This document shows positions 8,782-17,124 of a stretch of DNA of 64,000 nt, one piece after another. This DNA comes from Yoonia sp. F2084L (GTDB taxonomy: Bacteria; Pseudomonadota; Alphaproteobacteria; Rhodobacterales; Rhodobacteraceae), in the NCBI RefSeq assembly GCF_023015625.1, contig NZ_JALKAH010000005.1:1-64000 (forward strand), read 5' to 3'. The first letter of the stretch is position 1. Each line of letters begins with the position of its first letter. The position numbers and the translations under genes are program-made. The notes beneath the pieces are model-generated. The model did not search any database and was not told where the DNA came from. It was given only the letters and a program-made list of their open reading frames with translations.

Positions 8782-9663
8782 TTAGGCCGCTCTGTACTGT
8801 GGAATGTTGATTTGCCGGTCCCGGATTTCAGACGGCACTTTGAGACCTTTAGAAACAATCAGTACTTCTGTGCCCTTGCGCTTAGTTTCGACTGAATAGT
8901 TGATATCAAAAGAGTATTGCCGCCGAGAGCGATACAATTTCGTAATTTCAGGAGTTTGGTCATAGGTTACAACCCAAGGGCGGTCGATTTGAACAATGGC
9001 ATTTGCAAGAATGGCATGGTCATCGGGGTTGTAGAAGCTCGTGTATAGGCTTGACCCTTTCTTAAAATAAGGTGGATCGATGCATACGAAGCTCTTTTCA
9101 GGAAGCTTAGAACAATTCTGCTGTAAGAAGTCTAATGCGTCTCGGCGTGTGAGATGAATGCGGTCTCTGTACTTTGCTATACGACGGATGCGGTTTGCTA
9201 AGCCTTCACGATTGAAACGACAGTCGATCTTGTAGTTGCCACGTTGGTCCAAACCACCAATAACACCAGCGTCTTTGATTATTCCTGATCTATTGGTTCG
9301 GTTGAGATAGAATGCGGAAAAGCCAAGTGACAGTGGATCAGATAAGTCTTGGGACTTGAAGATTTCGCGCTGTATGTGCCATTCCGGAACGCACACCGGC
9401 GTTTTGTCAATCTTATAGCAGAACTCGTCGGGTTCGTTCAGTGCACTCCACCAAAAGGCCCATATAGCCGGGTCAACGTCGTTGAGGTGAATGTCGCTTA
9501 CTTTGCCGGAAAACAAGAGCGACAGTGCAAGGCCACCCCCGCCTGCATAAGGTTCGGCATAGTTTTCAAGCTCAAGACGGTTGAGTTTTAGGAAGCGAGT
9601 TATGAGCGGCTCAAGGCAAGACTTGCCGCCGGGATATCTTAATGGTGATGCTGTCCGTGCCAT
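8782..9663 (-). CDS. D12-class (Dam-like) N6-adenine DNA methyltransferase
   Basis: The 293-residue protein methylates adenine in DNA from S-adenosylmethionine. The class alpha order is clear: RYPGGK at 9-14, SAM-binding motif EPYAGGGG at 37-44, FYLNRTNRSG at about 118-127 and catalytic DPPY at 196-199. The length is normal for the family. It sits 67 bp downstream of the broken ParB-like gene and is separated by 765 bp from the type I-like operon, so it probably belongs to a different module. No cognate nuclease is adjacent, leaving three possibilities: an orphan methylase, an anti-restriction methylase of the mobile element, or the survivor of a decayed system. GATC specificity is not proven by the sequence. 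Confidence 0.9.
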   Translation of the reverse strand: MARTASPLRYPGGKSCLEPLITRFLKLNRLELENYAEPYAGGGGLALSLLFSGKVSDIHLNDVDPAIWAFWWSALNEPDEFCYKIDKTPVCVPEWHIQREIFKSQDLSDPLSLGFSAFYLNRTNRSGIIKDAGVIGGLDQRGNYKIDCRFNREGLANRIRRIAKYRDRIHLTRRDALDFLQQNCSKLPEKSFVCIDPPYFKKGSSLYTSFYNPDDHAILANAIVQIDRPWVVTYDQTPEITKLYRSRRQYSFDINYSVETKRKGTEVLIVSKGLKVPSEIRDRQINIPQYRAA

Positions 9664-9730
9664 GGCTTCAGTGCCTTAAAGTATTGCAGTTAATGGAACG
9701 TGTACCGGACCGCGGCAACGTCGGCCACTG

Positions 9731-11017
9731 TCAACGATCTGATGCTTCGGTCACCCGGTTAACAAGCTCCACGAGCAACTTTTCAATGACCTTAGAATCA
9801 TTTATTAACTGTTCATACGCAAATCCCGCAGCTTCACCGTCATGTTTGGTACCATTGCCAAACTCTGCCACCCTTCCGAGAGCGGTTCTTAGGAACTTTG
9901 TCTTATCCTTATTGCCGAACCCCATTTCGGCTAGCCGAAGGGCGCTTAAGTATGACGTGAAGGAAGTTTTGGGGTCCCTTCCATCAAGAGCAGTCAAGCA
10001 CTCAACCAGCGACCAAAATCCTACGTACATAAGTGGGCAGTGGTCTTTTGCGGAAACCTTTGTCAGCGAGTAATAGAGCTTTTGTAACTTGTAGTTCCCC
10101 AGTTTTGATAGGCCATCTTCCAGCTTTAGAGAGTGAGAAATCTTTGTGAGCACTTTGGGCTTTGTGGGTTTGGTGCCACTTGCTGACCTTCCACCTGACC
10201 CAAAGAGCACTTCTGGATCTTGCCGTTGGCCAGAAACGCCAACCTTTGCCAAATCGTCGTTAACGTAAGATTCTACTCTAGTCTTATTGAATTGATGGGC
10301 CTTAAACTCCTTGCCCACGATGTCCTCAAATAACTGGCCAAGAAGCTTGTCAAAGTCTTCCTTTGGAATCGTGGAAGAGAAGCCACTACTGGAACCCGTG
10401 AGGCCCAACATATTCTTGAAGACGGGATTACTTGAGAAACGCTGAACTATGGCTAGCTTCGCCTTACTATCGTCCGCGCTTATAAGCCCATTGTCTACAC
10501 CGTAATCTATCAAGTTCAGTGGCAACCTGTTGGAACGGGATGAGGTCGTGGTCGTTCGCCTAGTCTTGACGTCAGAGTCCCAAGAGCTTCGCCCCCTGCC
10601 ACCGTCTTTGCCGCCATGAATTCGGTCCAGCCATATCTGCACGTCATCACGGTTTGCGAATTCGGCGCAGAACCATTCAGTAAGCGGCGTCCATCCTTCT
10701 GACGCTACCTTGAGTCGATCTCTGTACTTTTATGGCGCACGGTCAGGGTCGTTCAAGAGCATGAGCGCGCAAACGCGTCGATTTCCTTCAAGAGCCACAT
10801 ACGCATTGCTGCCCTTTTTCATAACCGCAACAAGTTCTAGTGGATTCGGCCCAATTTCTCGGATGTCCTTTGCCAAGGTCAGGACGTCCTCATTGTCACA
10901 AAGCCAAGCGATGGCGTCGTCTTCGGACTCAAAAGGATTTGCCACTCTTGGGTTTTCTAAATCGAGAAATATTCGATTTGCGGAAATCATCTTCGCGTTT
11001 TTAAGGCCGTAACTCAA
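9731..11017 (-). pseudogene. ParB-like domain protein interrupted by one in-frame TAA
   Basis: Two minus-strand open frames, 11017-10730 and 10642-9731, are in the same phase. The only break between them is a TAA at 10732-10730. The first part, 95 residues, is a ParB/Srx-like N-terminus with NRIFLDLENPRVANPF and the box VALEGNRRVCALMLLNDPDR. Translation after the stop continues sensibly as KYRDRLKVASEGWTPLTEWF and then 303 residues of unrecognised sequence. Restored, the protein would have 428 residues. The simplest reading is a recent nonsense mutation of a defence-island ParB-like protein. Sequencing error or readthrough cannot be excluded. The second part begins with GTG at 10642 but has no obvious ribosome binding site. 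Confidence 0.7.
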
Positions 11018-11191
11018 TTCGTATTCTCCAATGGCACTATCCCCGAAACGTCTATGTTGGTGTGATTGGAGTCAACCTGCGGATAGCATTTTGCGCGGGG
11101 GAGTGACCCAAGAAAGCTGTGAAGGCGCGACTCTACCTGTGCCCCTAGGCGCTTGTGTGCAACACCAGTTCAATTATGGAATGGCGGGCGT

Positions 11192-11264
11192 TGCGACATG
11201 CGACACATCCCTCAGCCCCCGTAGAATATGACTTGTCGCAGATGTCGCGTGTCGCAGTGTCGCA
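11192..11264. repeat. Cluster of TGTCGCA / TGCGACA heptamers
   Basis: Six copies of one heptamer lie in 73 bp directly downstream of the DUF3987 fragment. TGCGACA is at 11192-11198 and 11199-11205. The inverse TGTCGCA is at 11234-11240, 11250-11256 and 11258-11264, and a one-mismatch copy TGTCGCG is at 11243-11249. The opposite orientations form an imperfect dyad. Iteron-like arrays near phage or plasmid primase genes can bind replication proteins, which would fit the DUF3987 neighbour, but the role here is inferred. Confidence 0.6.
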
Positions 11265-11270
11265 ATAGGA

Positions 11271-11862
11271 TTATGCGGAAACCACCTTGTACGCCTCGTC
11301 TGTCTTGTGGCCATCCACCTCAGCACCGTCCCCCAGAGGCACTACCCATCCGTGACGTTCAAGGACAGCAAGAGCGGCCCGAACCTTGGTTGTGTTGCGC
11401 ATAGAGGATGGGCCGCGCCGCACCAAAGAACGGACAGACACCACGTCCTGTGCCTTAGCCAAGAGCCACTGCCGCAAGGCCTCAGCCTCAGACAGCCCCT
11501 CAGGGACAGAGGCACCGCCACAGAGCCGGACAGCCTCTTTCAGGTAGTAGTCTGCCAGCGCAATGGCATTCCCCATATACCCCCCATTCACTTGGGCGGC
11601 CTCAGGGTGGGCCCAGATGGTCAGTACACCGGCGATGCGGCAAGCGTGTTCCGTGGCCTTCGATGCAAAGCCGGTGAAGCCCTCATAAGGCCCATCCGGG
11701 CGCTGGGCGCGTTCCACATCCATGTAGTAGGCCAGAACCGCATCACGGGCTTCTGGAGACAAGGGCAGTTCCCGGATATTCAGTTCCCGCTCTTGGCCGG
11801 TCCCTTCAAGGTGGCGCTTGAGGTCGTGAGAGGTGGCTGAACGTTCAGCATTCAACTTGCCA
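11271..11862 (-). pseudogene. C-terminal fragment of a DUF3987 primase/helicase-like protein
   Basis: The minus-strand frame ending at 11271 contains LPLSPEARDAVLAYYMDVE, then GFASKATEHACRIAGVLTIW and AIALADYYLKEAVRLCGG. This is the signature end of DUF3987 proteins, which are encoded by phages, plasmids and integrated elements beside primase genes. A winged-helix-like tail follows (KVRAALAVLERHGWVVPL). Upstream of about 11862 the frame stays open by chance but is only the antisense of the GGDEF-EAL gene, so the N-terminal two thirds are missing. It is a replication-module remnant of the island, joined head to head with a truncated regulatory gene. Confidence 0.6.
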
Positions 11863-13227
11863 GCAACTGTACAAACAAGATGGGTGGGCTTGTTTGCCGG
11901 AACTTTTTCCAGAAGGATCACTGCGTCATCCAGCATGACCGGACTTGCCAACCGACGGCAGGCGGATGCCGATCTGCAGGAGATGACCGCAGCCAACGCC
12001 AAAGCGCAGACCGATTTTTGTGTGATGCAGGTCGATATCGACCGCTTCAAGACGATCAACGATGCACTGGGCCATGCGGCGGGCGACTTTGTCCTGACCA
12101 CTGCATCAGCCATTTTCAAGGATTGCGCCGGGCCAAAGTCGCGTTGCTATCGGATCGGTGGGGACGAATTCCTGATTGTGTGGGCCGGCGTCTACACCAC
12201 AGCACAAGCCGAAGCGATGGCCGAGCGGCTGATCCGTCTTATCAAGGCCCCGATGGATTTCAAAGGGCATCGTTGCAACGTGGGCGCCAGCATCGGCATC
12301 GCGCTGGGGCGTGACACCGGTTTTGATGCGATGCAGGCGGCGATTAATGCCGACCTTGCCCTTTATCAAGTCAAGCGGAGCGGTCGGGGCACTTACTCCT
12401 TCTTCACCGAAGATCTTGCCGATTTGACCGCGCAGACCAAGGCCCTGTCTGACAGATTGGTTCAGGCTATCGATCAGAAGAAATTCCAGCCATTCTACCA
12501 GCCGCAATTCGACGCGCGCACGCGGGTTCTGCGCGGGGTAGAGGTGCTTTGCCGTTGGCATGAACCGGATATGGGCTGGATCTCGCCCGGAGATTTCCTT
12601 GAAGTAGCGGACGATCTCGGCTTGGTCGGCACAATCGACGACATTCTCTTTGAAAAGGTCGCCGAAGACTTGGAGACCCTTGCGGCGCGGGGGTTGTCAT
12701 TGCCGAAGGTCAGCTTCAACGTCACCGCTGATCGTCTGTTGAGGTCTGGTCTGGCGCATGATCTTTCGAGCCGCATCGGTATGCATACAACCATTGCGCT
12801 TGAACTTCTGGAGTCGATGTCATTGGACAACCCGCCAGAATCGGTACGCTGGGCCATTGACGAGCTGGCGGCCCACGGGATCGAGATCGAGATTGACGAT
12901 TTCGGAAGCGACCGCGCCTCGCTTGCTGGTCTGATGGCGATCAATCCGCAGGCAATGAAGATCGACCGATCAATCGTGATCCCCATTGTCGAGTCTGTAC
13001 GTCATCTGGACCTTGTTAAGAAGATCATCGACATCGGGGCTGCATTGAATGTGGAGGTCGTGGCGGAAGGTGTCGAGACGGAGGAACACGCCCTCCGGCT
13101 GGCCTCGCTGGGCTGCGATGTGTTGCAGGGTTACGGTCTGGCGCGGCCGATGCCGTTTGCCGATCTGATCGTGCATTGCGAAGCCTATGAAACCGGCACA
13201 CGAGAGGCATCGCGCTCGATCGCCTAA
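11833..13227 (+). CDS. 5'-truncated GGDEF-EAL cyclic-di-GMP protein
   Basis: The family conservation begins at MTGLANRR (ATG at 11934). The intact signature RIGGDEFLIVW follows, and then a full EAL domain: EVLCRW in place of EALLRW, FNVTADRLL, ELLESM, IDDFGSD, KIDR, AEGVETEEH and QGYGLARP. Metal- and c-di-GMP-binding acidic residues appear present, so phosphodiesterase activity is possible. The GGDEF domain has lost its first helix, and any sensor domain is gone. The open frame reaches back to a GTG at 11833, but those 34 codons are antisense to the DUF3987 fragment and not family-like. An island junction therefore lies between about 11862 and 11934. I regard it as a truncated, possibly unexpressed gene; no promoter or ribosome site is evident at either start. 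Confidence 0.7.
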   Translation: MAERSAFNLPATVQTRWVGLFAGTFSRRITASSSMTGLANRRQADADLQEMTAANAKAQTDFCVMQVDIDRFKTINDALGHAAGDFVLTTASAIFKDCAGPKSRCYRIGGDEFLIVWAGVYTTAQAEAMAERLIRLIKAPMDFKGHRCNVGASIGIALGRDTGFDAMQAAINADLALYQVKRSGRGTYSFFTEDLADLTAQTKALSDRLVQAIDQKKFQPFYQPQFDARTRVLRGVEVLCRWHEPDMGWISPGDFLEVADDLGLVGTIDDILFEKVAEDLETLAARGLSLPKVSFNVTADRLLRSGLAHDLSSRIGMHTTIALELLESMSLDNPPESVRWAIDELAAHGIEIEIDDFGSDRASLAGLMAINPQAMKIDRSIVIPIVESVRHLDLVKKIIDIGAALNVEVVAEGVETEEHALRLASLGCDVLQGYGLARPMPFADLIVHCEAYETGTREASRSIA

Positions 13228-13569
13228 GGCACAGAGGAAACTTAAGGAATACGGGCAACGAAAGCGAAGGATAGAACTGCGTCGCAGAGTTCGGCTTTTG
13301 GAAAGCTGCAGCGCGGCGTCAACACATGCGATGAAAGTCAGCTATGGGCCGCCCGCGAAGGCGACCCGATGTTTCTAGATCTCGGTGGACTCGGCGATTG
13401 CCAACGCATCCTCCAGTTCGACGCCTAAGCGCCCTCGGTCTCGGCATTCTGTTGATCATATCCGCCGTCTTTTTCAGCATCGCTGTCTGACGTCAGCGCC
13501 TATGGGGCCAAATCGTGTGATTTGCTAAGACAGTGTTTGTTGCTCATCGTAACCACTGAGGAGTGGCAG
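13228..13569. other. Gene-poor scar region with recombinase and IS remnants
   Basis: Nothing coding is evident except the recombinase tail listed separately at 13375-13431. The stretch from about 13490, containing TGACGTCAGCGCC, leads into the IS3-family orfA fragment and may hold the left end of that element. No tRNA or other likely attachment site is visible. Confidence 0.4.
13375..13431 (-). pseudogene. Last 18 codons of a XerC/D-like recombinase
   Basis: Read on the minus strand, these bases encode RLGVELEDALAIAESTEI followed by TAG. That closely resembles the C-terminal tail of XerD-type integrases common on rhodobacteral plasmids and islands, which end in a YLGVxVEDAL-like motif. No catalytic residue is included and the upstream frame is not recombinase-like, so it is only a scar. 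The assignment rests on a short motif from memory. Confidence 0.35.
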
Positions 13570-13647
13570 ATGAGGAAGACAACGAAGAGCCCTGGCGAGA
13601 AGATCGTCAAAGACATCAAACGCTTTAAGCGCCAACCTCAATCATGA
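13570..13647 (+). pseudogene. 5' fragment of an IS3-family transposase orfA
   Basis: An ATG preceded by GAGGAGTGGC starts MRKTTKSPGEKIVKDIKR, the standard N-terminus of a group of IS3-family OrfA proteins. After codon 18 (about 13623) similarity stops. The frame runs eight more codons into the 3' end of the convergent oxidoreductase gene and terminates at 13647. The element was therefore cut within orfA when it became joined to this locus. It is a different IS3 type from the remnant at 1-123, judging from the protein ends. Confidence 0.6.
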
Positions 13648-14632
13648 CTTTGCCATGGCTCTCGCGCGGCGCACGCAGATACTCCCACGCCTCACGAAAG
13701 TCCTTCATAGCAAAGACCTTATCGACGTTCGGCTTGATCTTGCCCTCGGCCAGAGCTTTGTACATGAAATCAAGGCCGGTCTTTTTCGACGCCTCATCTT
13801 CGATGTAGTGAAAGAGTGAGTAAGGTTTGAATGTCGCGTTCGCCTGATAAAGGTCCATCATAGGCAACTGCGGCAGGTTTTCATCCAAGGTTCCATACGA
13901 GAATATCTGGGCATCCTTCGCCAGACATTGACTGTATTGCGCGATCATCCCGGCGCCTATTGAATCAAAGACAGCATGGACGCCTGTACCACCAGTGAAT
14001 TCCTTGACAGCTTGCGGCAAGCCATCACCCTCACCAATATAGACGTGGTTTGCGCCACCTGACATGAGGTATTCGCGGTTATATTCGAACCGCGACGTAC
14101 CGATCATGTTCGCACCCAGAAGATTGCCAATCTCTAGCGCAGAGTATCCGGCGGTGCTGGTGGCCGCAGTCACAAGGATATTCACGCCCGGTGCAGCCTT
14201 TGCAAGCTCGGCGATTGGATAATAGGCGGTCATGAATTGCATCCAAATCGACCCAGCCTCAACAGCGCTCAGGCCTTCAGGCGCTTTGGTCAAATAACGT
14301 GGTTCGCGAATGACGGTATCGCCGCTGGCGCCATTCATGTCGTAGAAATACGGCAATGAACAGTATCGCTCTCCAACCTCTATGCCGGCCACGCCTTCGC
14401 CGATCTTGTCAACAATGCCGACCGCCTCGCAGCCAATACGCGCTGGAAGCTGGCTGAAGTTAAAGGAATACCTTCCCTGCATCAGGTCCATGTCACCCCA
14501 GTTCAACGCGAATGCCTCAACCTTGAGACGTACCTCACCGGGTCCGGGCTCATTGGGGGTATATTCCCGAAGCTCGAGTCCCGAGGTTCCAGTGTATTCG
14601 GTGACGACCCATTCATGGTTGGTATTTGACAT
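13625..14632 (-). CDS. MDR-family zinc-type alcohol dehydrogenase/quinone oxidoreductase
   Basis: The 335-residue medium-chain dehydrogenase/reductase has an N-terminal GroES-like domain (PGEVRLKVEAFALNWGD near 30, IGCEAVGIVDKIGEGV near 67-82) and a Rossmann domain with VNILVTAATSTAGYSALEI near 145-165. The structural and catalytic Cys clusters of zinc alcohol dehydrogenases are not seen, which suggests an NADPH:quinone or enoyl-type reductase. It is the last gene on the minus strand after the ribose-type ABC importer and hydantoinase genes, 51 bp from the permease. A role in oxidising or reducing a released carbonyl product is inferred. Its 3' end touches the IS3 scar, but the coding sequence is complete. 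Confidence 0.8.
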   Translation of the reverse strand: MSNTNHEWVVTEYTGTSGLELREYTPNEPGPGEVRLKVEAFALNWGDMDLMQGRYSFNFSQLPARIGCEAVGIVDKIGEGVAGIEVGERYCSLPYFYDMNGASGDTVIREPRYLTKAPEGLSAVEAGSIWMQFMTAYYPIAELAKAAPGVNILVTAATSTAGYSALEIGNLLGANMIGTSRFEYNREYLMSGGANHVYIGEGDGLPQAVKEFTGGTGVHAVFDSIGAGMIAQYSQCLAKDAQIFSYGTLDENLPQLPMMDLYQANATFKPYSLFHYIEDEASKKTGLDFMYKALAEGKIKPNVDKVFAMKDFREAWEYLRAPRESHGKVMIEVGA

Positions 14633-14683
14633 TGCTTTGCTCCTATTGGTTTTCCGTCTGGTATTGTCTTGCGAATGATTGCG

Positions 14684-15619
14684 TCATCGGCGTTGCCCAA
14701 TGGCAGAGATGCCGACGGCGGCAAGAATGATCAGACCCATGGTCAAGTCACGGTAGAACGGATCGGCGCTCAGGATGTTGAAGCCGTTGTTGACAAGGGC
14801 GAGCAGGAAAACACCCGCAAGCGACCGCCAGATCGCACCTTGGCCGCCATAAATCGAAGTGCCTCCAAGAATGACGGCCGCAATAGCTTGAAGCTCCAAC
14901 CCCTCACCAGCAGTTGCTTGCCCCAGCGCAACACGCGAAGTGCTGATAATCGCGGCAAGACCGGCGGCAAATCCTGCGATAGCAAATGTTGCGATCTTGA
15001 CCCTGTCGGTGCGAATGCCTGACAGGATAGCAGCCTCTTCATTTCCACCCACTGACAGGATGCGACGGCCCAGGGTCGTGCGTGTCAAAAGGAAGGTCAG
15101 CGCCAGCGCAAAAATGACCATGATCCAGACAGAGTTGAACACACCCAGAAACTTGCCGCGCCCGAGCCATGTGAATTCATCCAACCGCACCGAGATAAGG
15201 CGCCCATCAGAGACTGCAACGGCGATCCCCTTGAAAATCAACGCCGTCGCAATGGTCGCAAGAAAGGAATGCACGCGCAGGAACGTGATGGCGAGACCAT
15301 TGACATAGCCAAGTGCCAGCCCGACGAACGGTGCCAACGCGAGGCCCAGATAAGGATTGACGTTCAATGCGATCCACGCTGCGGTGACCGACCCCATGGC
15401 AAAGATCGCCGAAACAGAAAGGTCAAACCCACCGGCGATAATCACCAAGGTCATCGCCGAAGCCATGATCGCCAGCGGTGCGTTTTGGTTGAGGATATTC
15501 AACAGGTTACGTCCGGTCAGAAAACTGTCAGACAGAAGGGACAGTGCGACCATCAGGATCGCGATCAGGATCAGGACCGCATAGTTTTGCAGGAAAGTAA
15601 GTGTTTGTGCGCGGGTCAT
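14684..15619 (-). CDS. Ribose-type ABC transporter permease (RbsC family)
   Basis: The 311-residue membrane protein has about eight to ten hydrophobic segments. Family signatures include LLNILNQNAPLAIMASAMTL near 36-55, GGFDLSVSAIFAMGS near 63-77 and ILGGTSIYGGQGAI near 250-263. It would form the homodimeric channel of a CUT2-type importer with the ATPase encoded just upstream, which it overlaps by 4 bp. The binding-protein gene is at the far end of the same operon, beyond the hydantoinase genes. Despite the sugar-importer family name, the company of HyuAB points to a nitrogenous cyclic or amide substrate (inference). Confidence 0.9.
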   Translation of the reverse strand: MTRAQTLTFLQNYAVLILIAILMVALSLLSDSFLTGRNLLNILNQNAPLAIMASAMTLVIIAGGFDLSVSAIFAMGSVTAAWIALNVNPYLGLALAPFVGLALGYVNGLAITFLRVHSFLATIATALIFKGIAVAVSDGRLISVRLDEFTWLGRGKFLGVFNSVWIMVIFALALTFLLTRTTLGRRILSVGGNEEAAILSGIRTDRVKIATFAIAGFAAGLAAIISTSRVALGQATAGEGLELQAIAAVILGGTSIYGGQGAIWRSLAGVFLLALVNNGFNILSADPFYRDLTMGLIILAAVGISAIGQRR

Positions 15620-17124
15620 GCAACGATGTCCTTGGTGCTTTGGTGTTGAAAAAGTGCGGCAAGCACATCGGTTTCGGTCACGGTGTCGGGGTCGATTTCA
15701 TCGACAATCCGGCCCCGATCAACCAGCATGACACGCGTCGCAAGGCCCAGGACTTCGTCAATCTCGGACGAGATGACAAGGATCGCGACACCTGTCGCTG
15801 CCATGCGTACGATCTCTTGGTGAATGGTTTCGCGTGCGCCCACATCAACCCCGCGAGAGGGTTCATCAAGGATCAGGACACGCGGTTTGTCTGCGATCCA
15901 TTTGCCAATCAAAACCTTTTGCTGGTTCCCGCCTGAATAGTTCGATACGTCGCCGTCAATCGTCGCCGGACGGACGCCAAAACGATCAATTAGCCGCTTT
16001 GCAAGGCTGGTCTCGGCGCTGCGATCAAGCATGCCGGTCTTGGACAGGGTATCGAGATGGGGCAGCGATATATTTGCACGGACCGGCAATGTCATGACCA
16101 AACCCTGACCGCGGCGGTCTTCAGGCACCATCACGATCCCGGCTTGAGTGGCGGCACGGATTGTCCGTTTTGTCAGCGGTTTGCCTGCAATCTCAATTGT
16201 GCCTGTCGCCGGATCAGCGCCAACAATGGCGCGGGCAATCTCGGTCCGGCCAGCGCCGACAAGCCCGGCAAGCCCCACAATCTCACCCGCCCGGATTTCC
16301 AGCTGGTCAACCTGGGTACCATTTGGCGATTGCAGATCGCGCACGGACAGCATGACGGTACCATGATTACGCGGCTTGGGTGGATAGAGCGTTTCGGATT
16401 TGACGCCACCCAACATGGCCGAAACCATTGTTTCCTTGGTTTCGTCAGCAGTATCTGTGGTATGCAGCATCTTACCATTGCGCAGCACAGTCACACGGTC
16501 CGTCACATCAAGAATATCGTTCAGAAAATGGGTGACATAGATAACTGAGCGACCTTCATCGCGCAGCGTGCGCATGATGCGGTGCAGCTGATCCACTTCG
16601 GTTTTGGAAAGCGAAGAGGTAGGTTCATCCATGACAATCACCCGCGCTTTGCGCGCCAGTGCGCGCAAAATCTCGATCTTTTGTTGATCAGCAATTGTCA
16701 GATCGGCGGTAACGGCACGGGGATCAAGCCGGAGACCACATTCAGCCATCAAGGTCTCAAGGCGTTTGCTTTCGGTACCACGCAAGACACCGCGCCTGTG
16801 ATCTTCAATGCCCAGATAAACATTCTGGGCCACTGTTAATGCCGGCACCAGTTGCAGTTCCTGATGCATGATGGCCACGCCGTTTTGAAGTGCTGTTGGG
16901 GTATCCCAGCGGTCCATGACGTGGCCATCAACGGCGATGCGACCAGCACTTGCACGGTAGTATCCGCCAAGCACCTTTCCGAGAGTGGATTTGCCTGCAC
17001 CGTTCTCACCTATCAGCCCGTGTATTTCTCCGGGGCGGATATCAATGTTCACCCCGCTCAATACACTGACATCGCCGAAACGCACTTTGATGTCATGCGC
17101 TGACAGGATCGGCTTGCCGGTCAC
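15616..17124 (-). CDS. Ribose-type ABC transporter ATP-binding protein (RbsA family)
   Basis: The 502-residue protein has two tandem ABC domains, as expected for CUT2 importers. The first has Walker A GENGAGKST near 38-46 and Walker B VIVMDEPTSSLS near 160. The signature loop in this half is degenerate (TADLTIADQQKIEI). The second half has VGAGRTEI as a degenerate P-loop and an intact NYSGGNQQKVLIGKW signature followed by LILDEPSRGVD. This asymmetry between halves is normal for RbsA-like proteins. It overlaps the hyuB-like stop and the permease start by 4 bp each, so it is translationally coupled on both sides. Confidence 0.92.
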   Translation of the reverse strand: MTGKPILSAHDIKVRFGDVSVLSGVNIDIRPGEIHGLIGENGAGKSTLGKVLGGYYRASAGRIAVDGHVMDRWDTPTALQNGVAIMHQELQLVPALTVAQNVYLGIEDHRRGVLRGTESKRLETLMAECGLRLDPRAVTADLTIADQQKIEILRALARKARVIVMDEPTSSLSKTEVDQLHRIMRTLRDEGRSVIYVTHFLNDILDVTDRVTVLRNGKMLHTTDTADETKETMVSAMLGGVKSETLYPPKPRNHGTVMLSVRDLQSPNGTQVDQLEIRAGEIVGLAGLVGAGRTEIARAIVGADPATGTIEIAGKPLTKRTIRAATQAGIVMVPEDRRGQGLVMTLPVRANISLPHLDTLSKTGMLDRSAETSLAKRLIDRFGVRPATIDGDVSNYSGGNQQKVLIGKWIADKPRVLILDEPSRGVDVGARETIHQEIVRMAATGVAILVISSEIDEVLGLATRVMLVDRGRIVDEIDPDTVTETDVLAALFQHQSTKDIVA

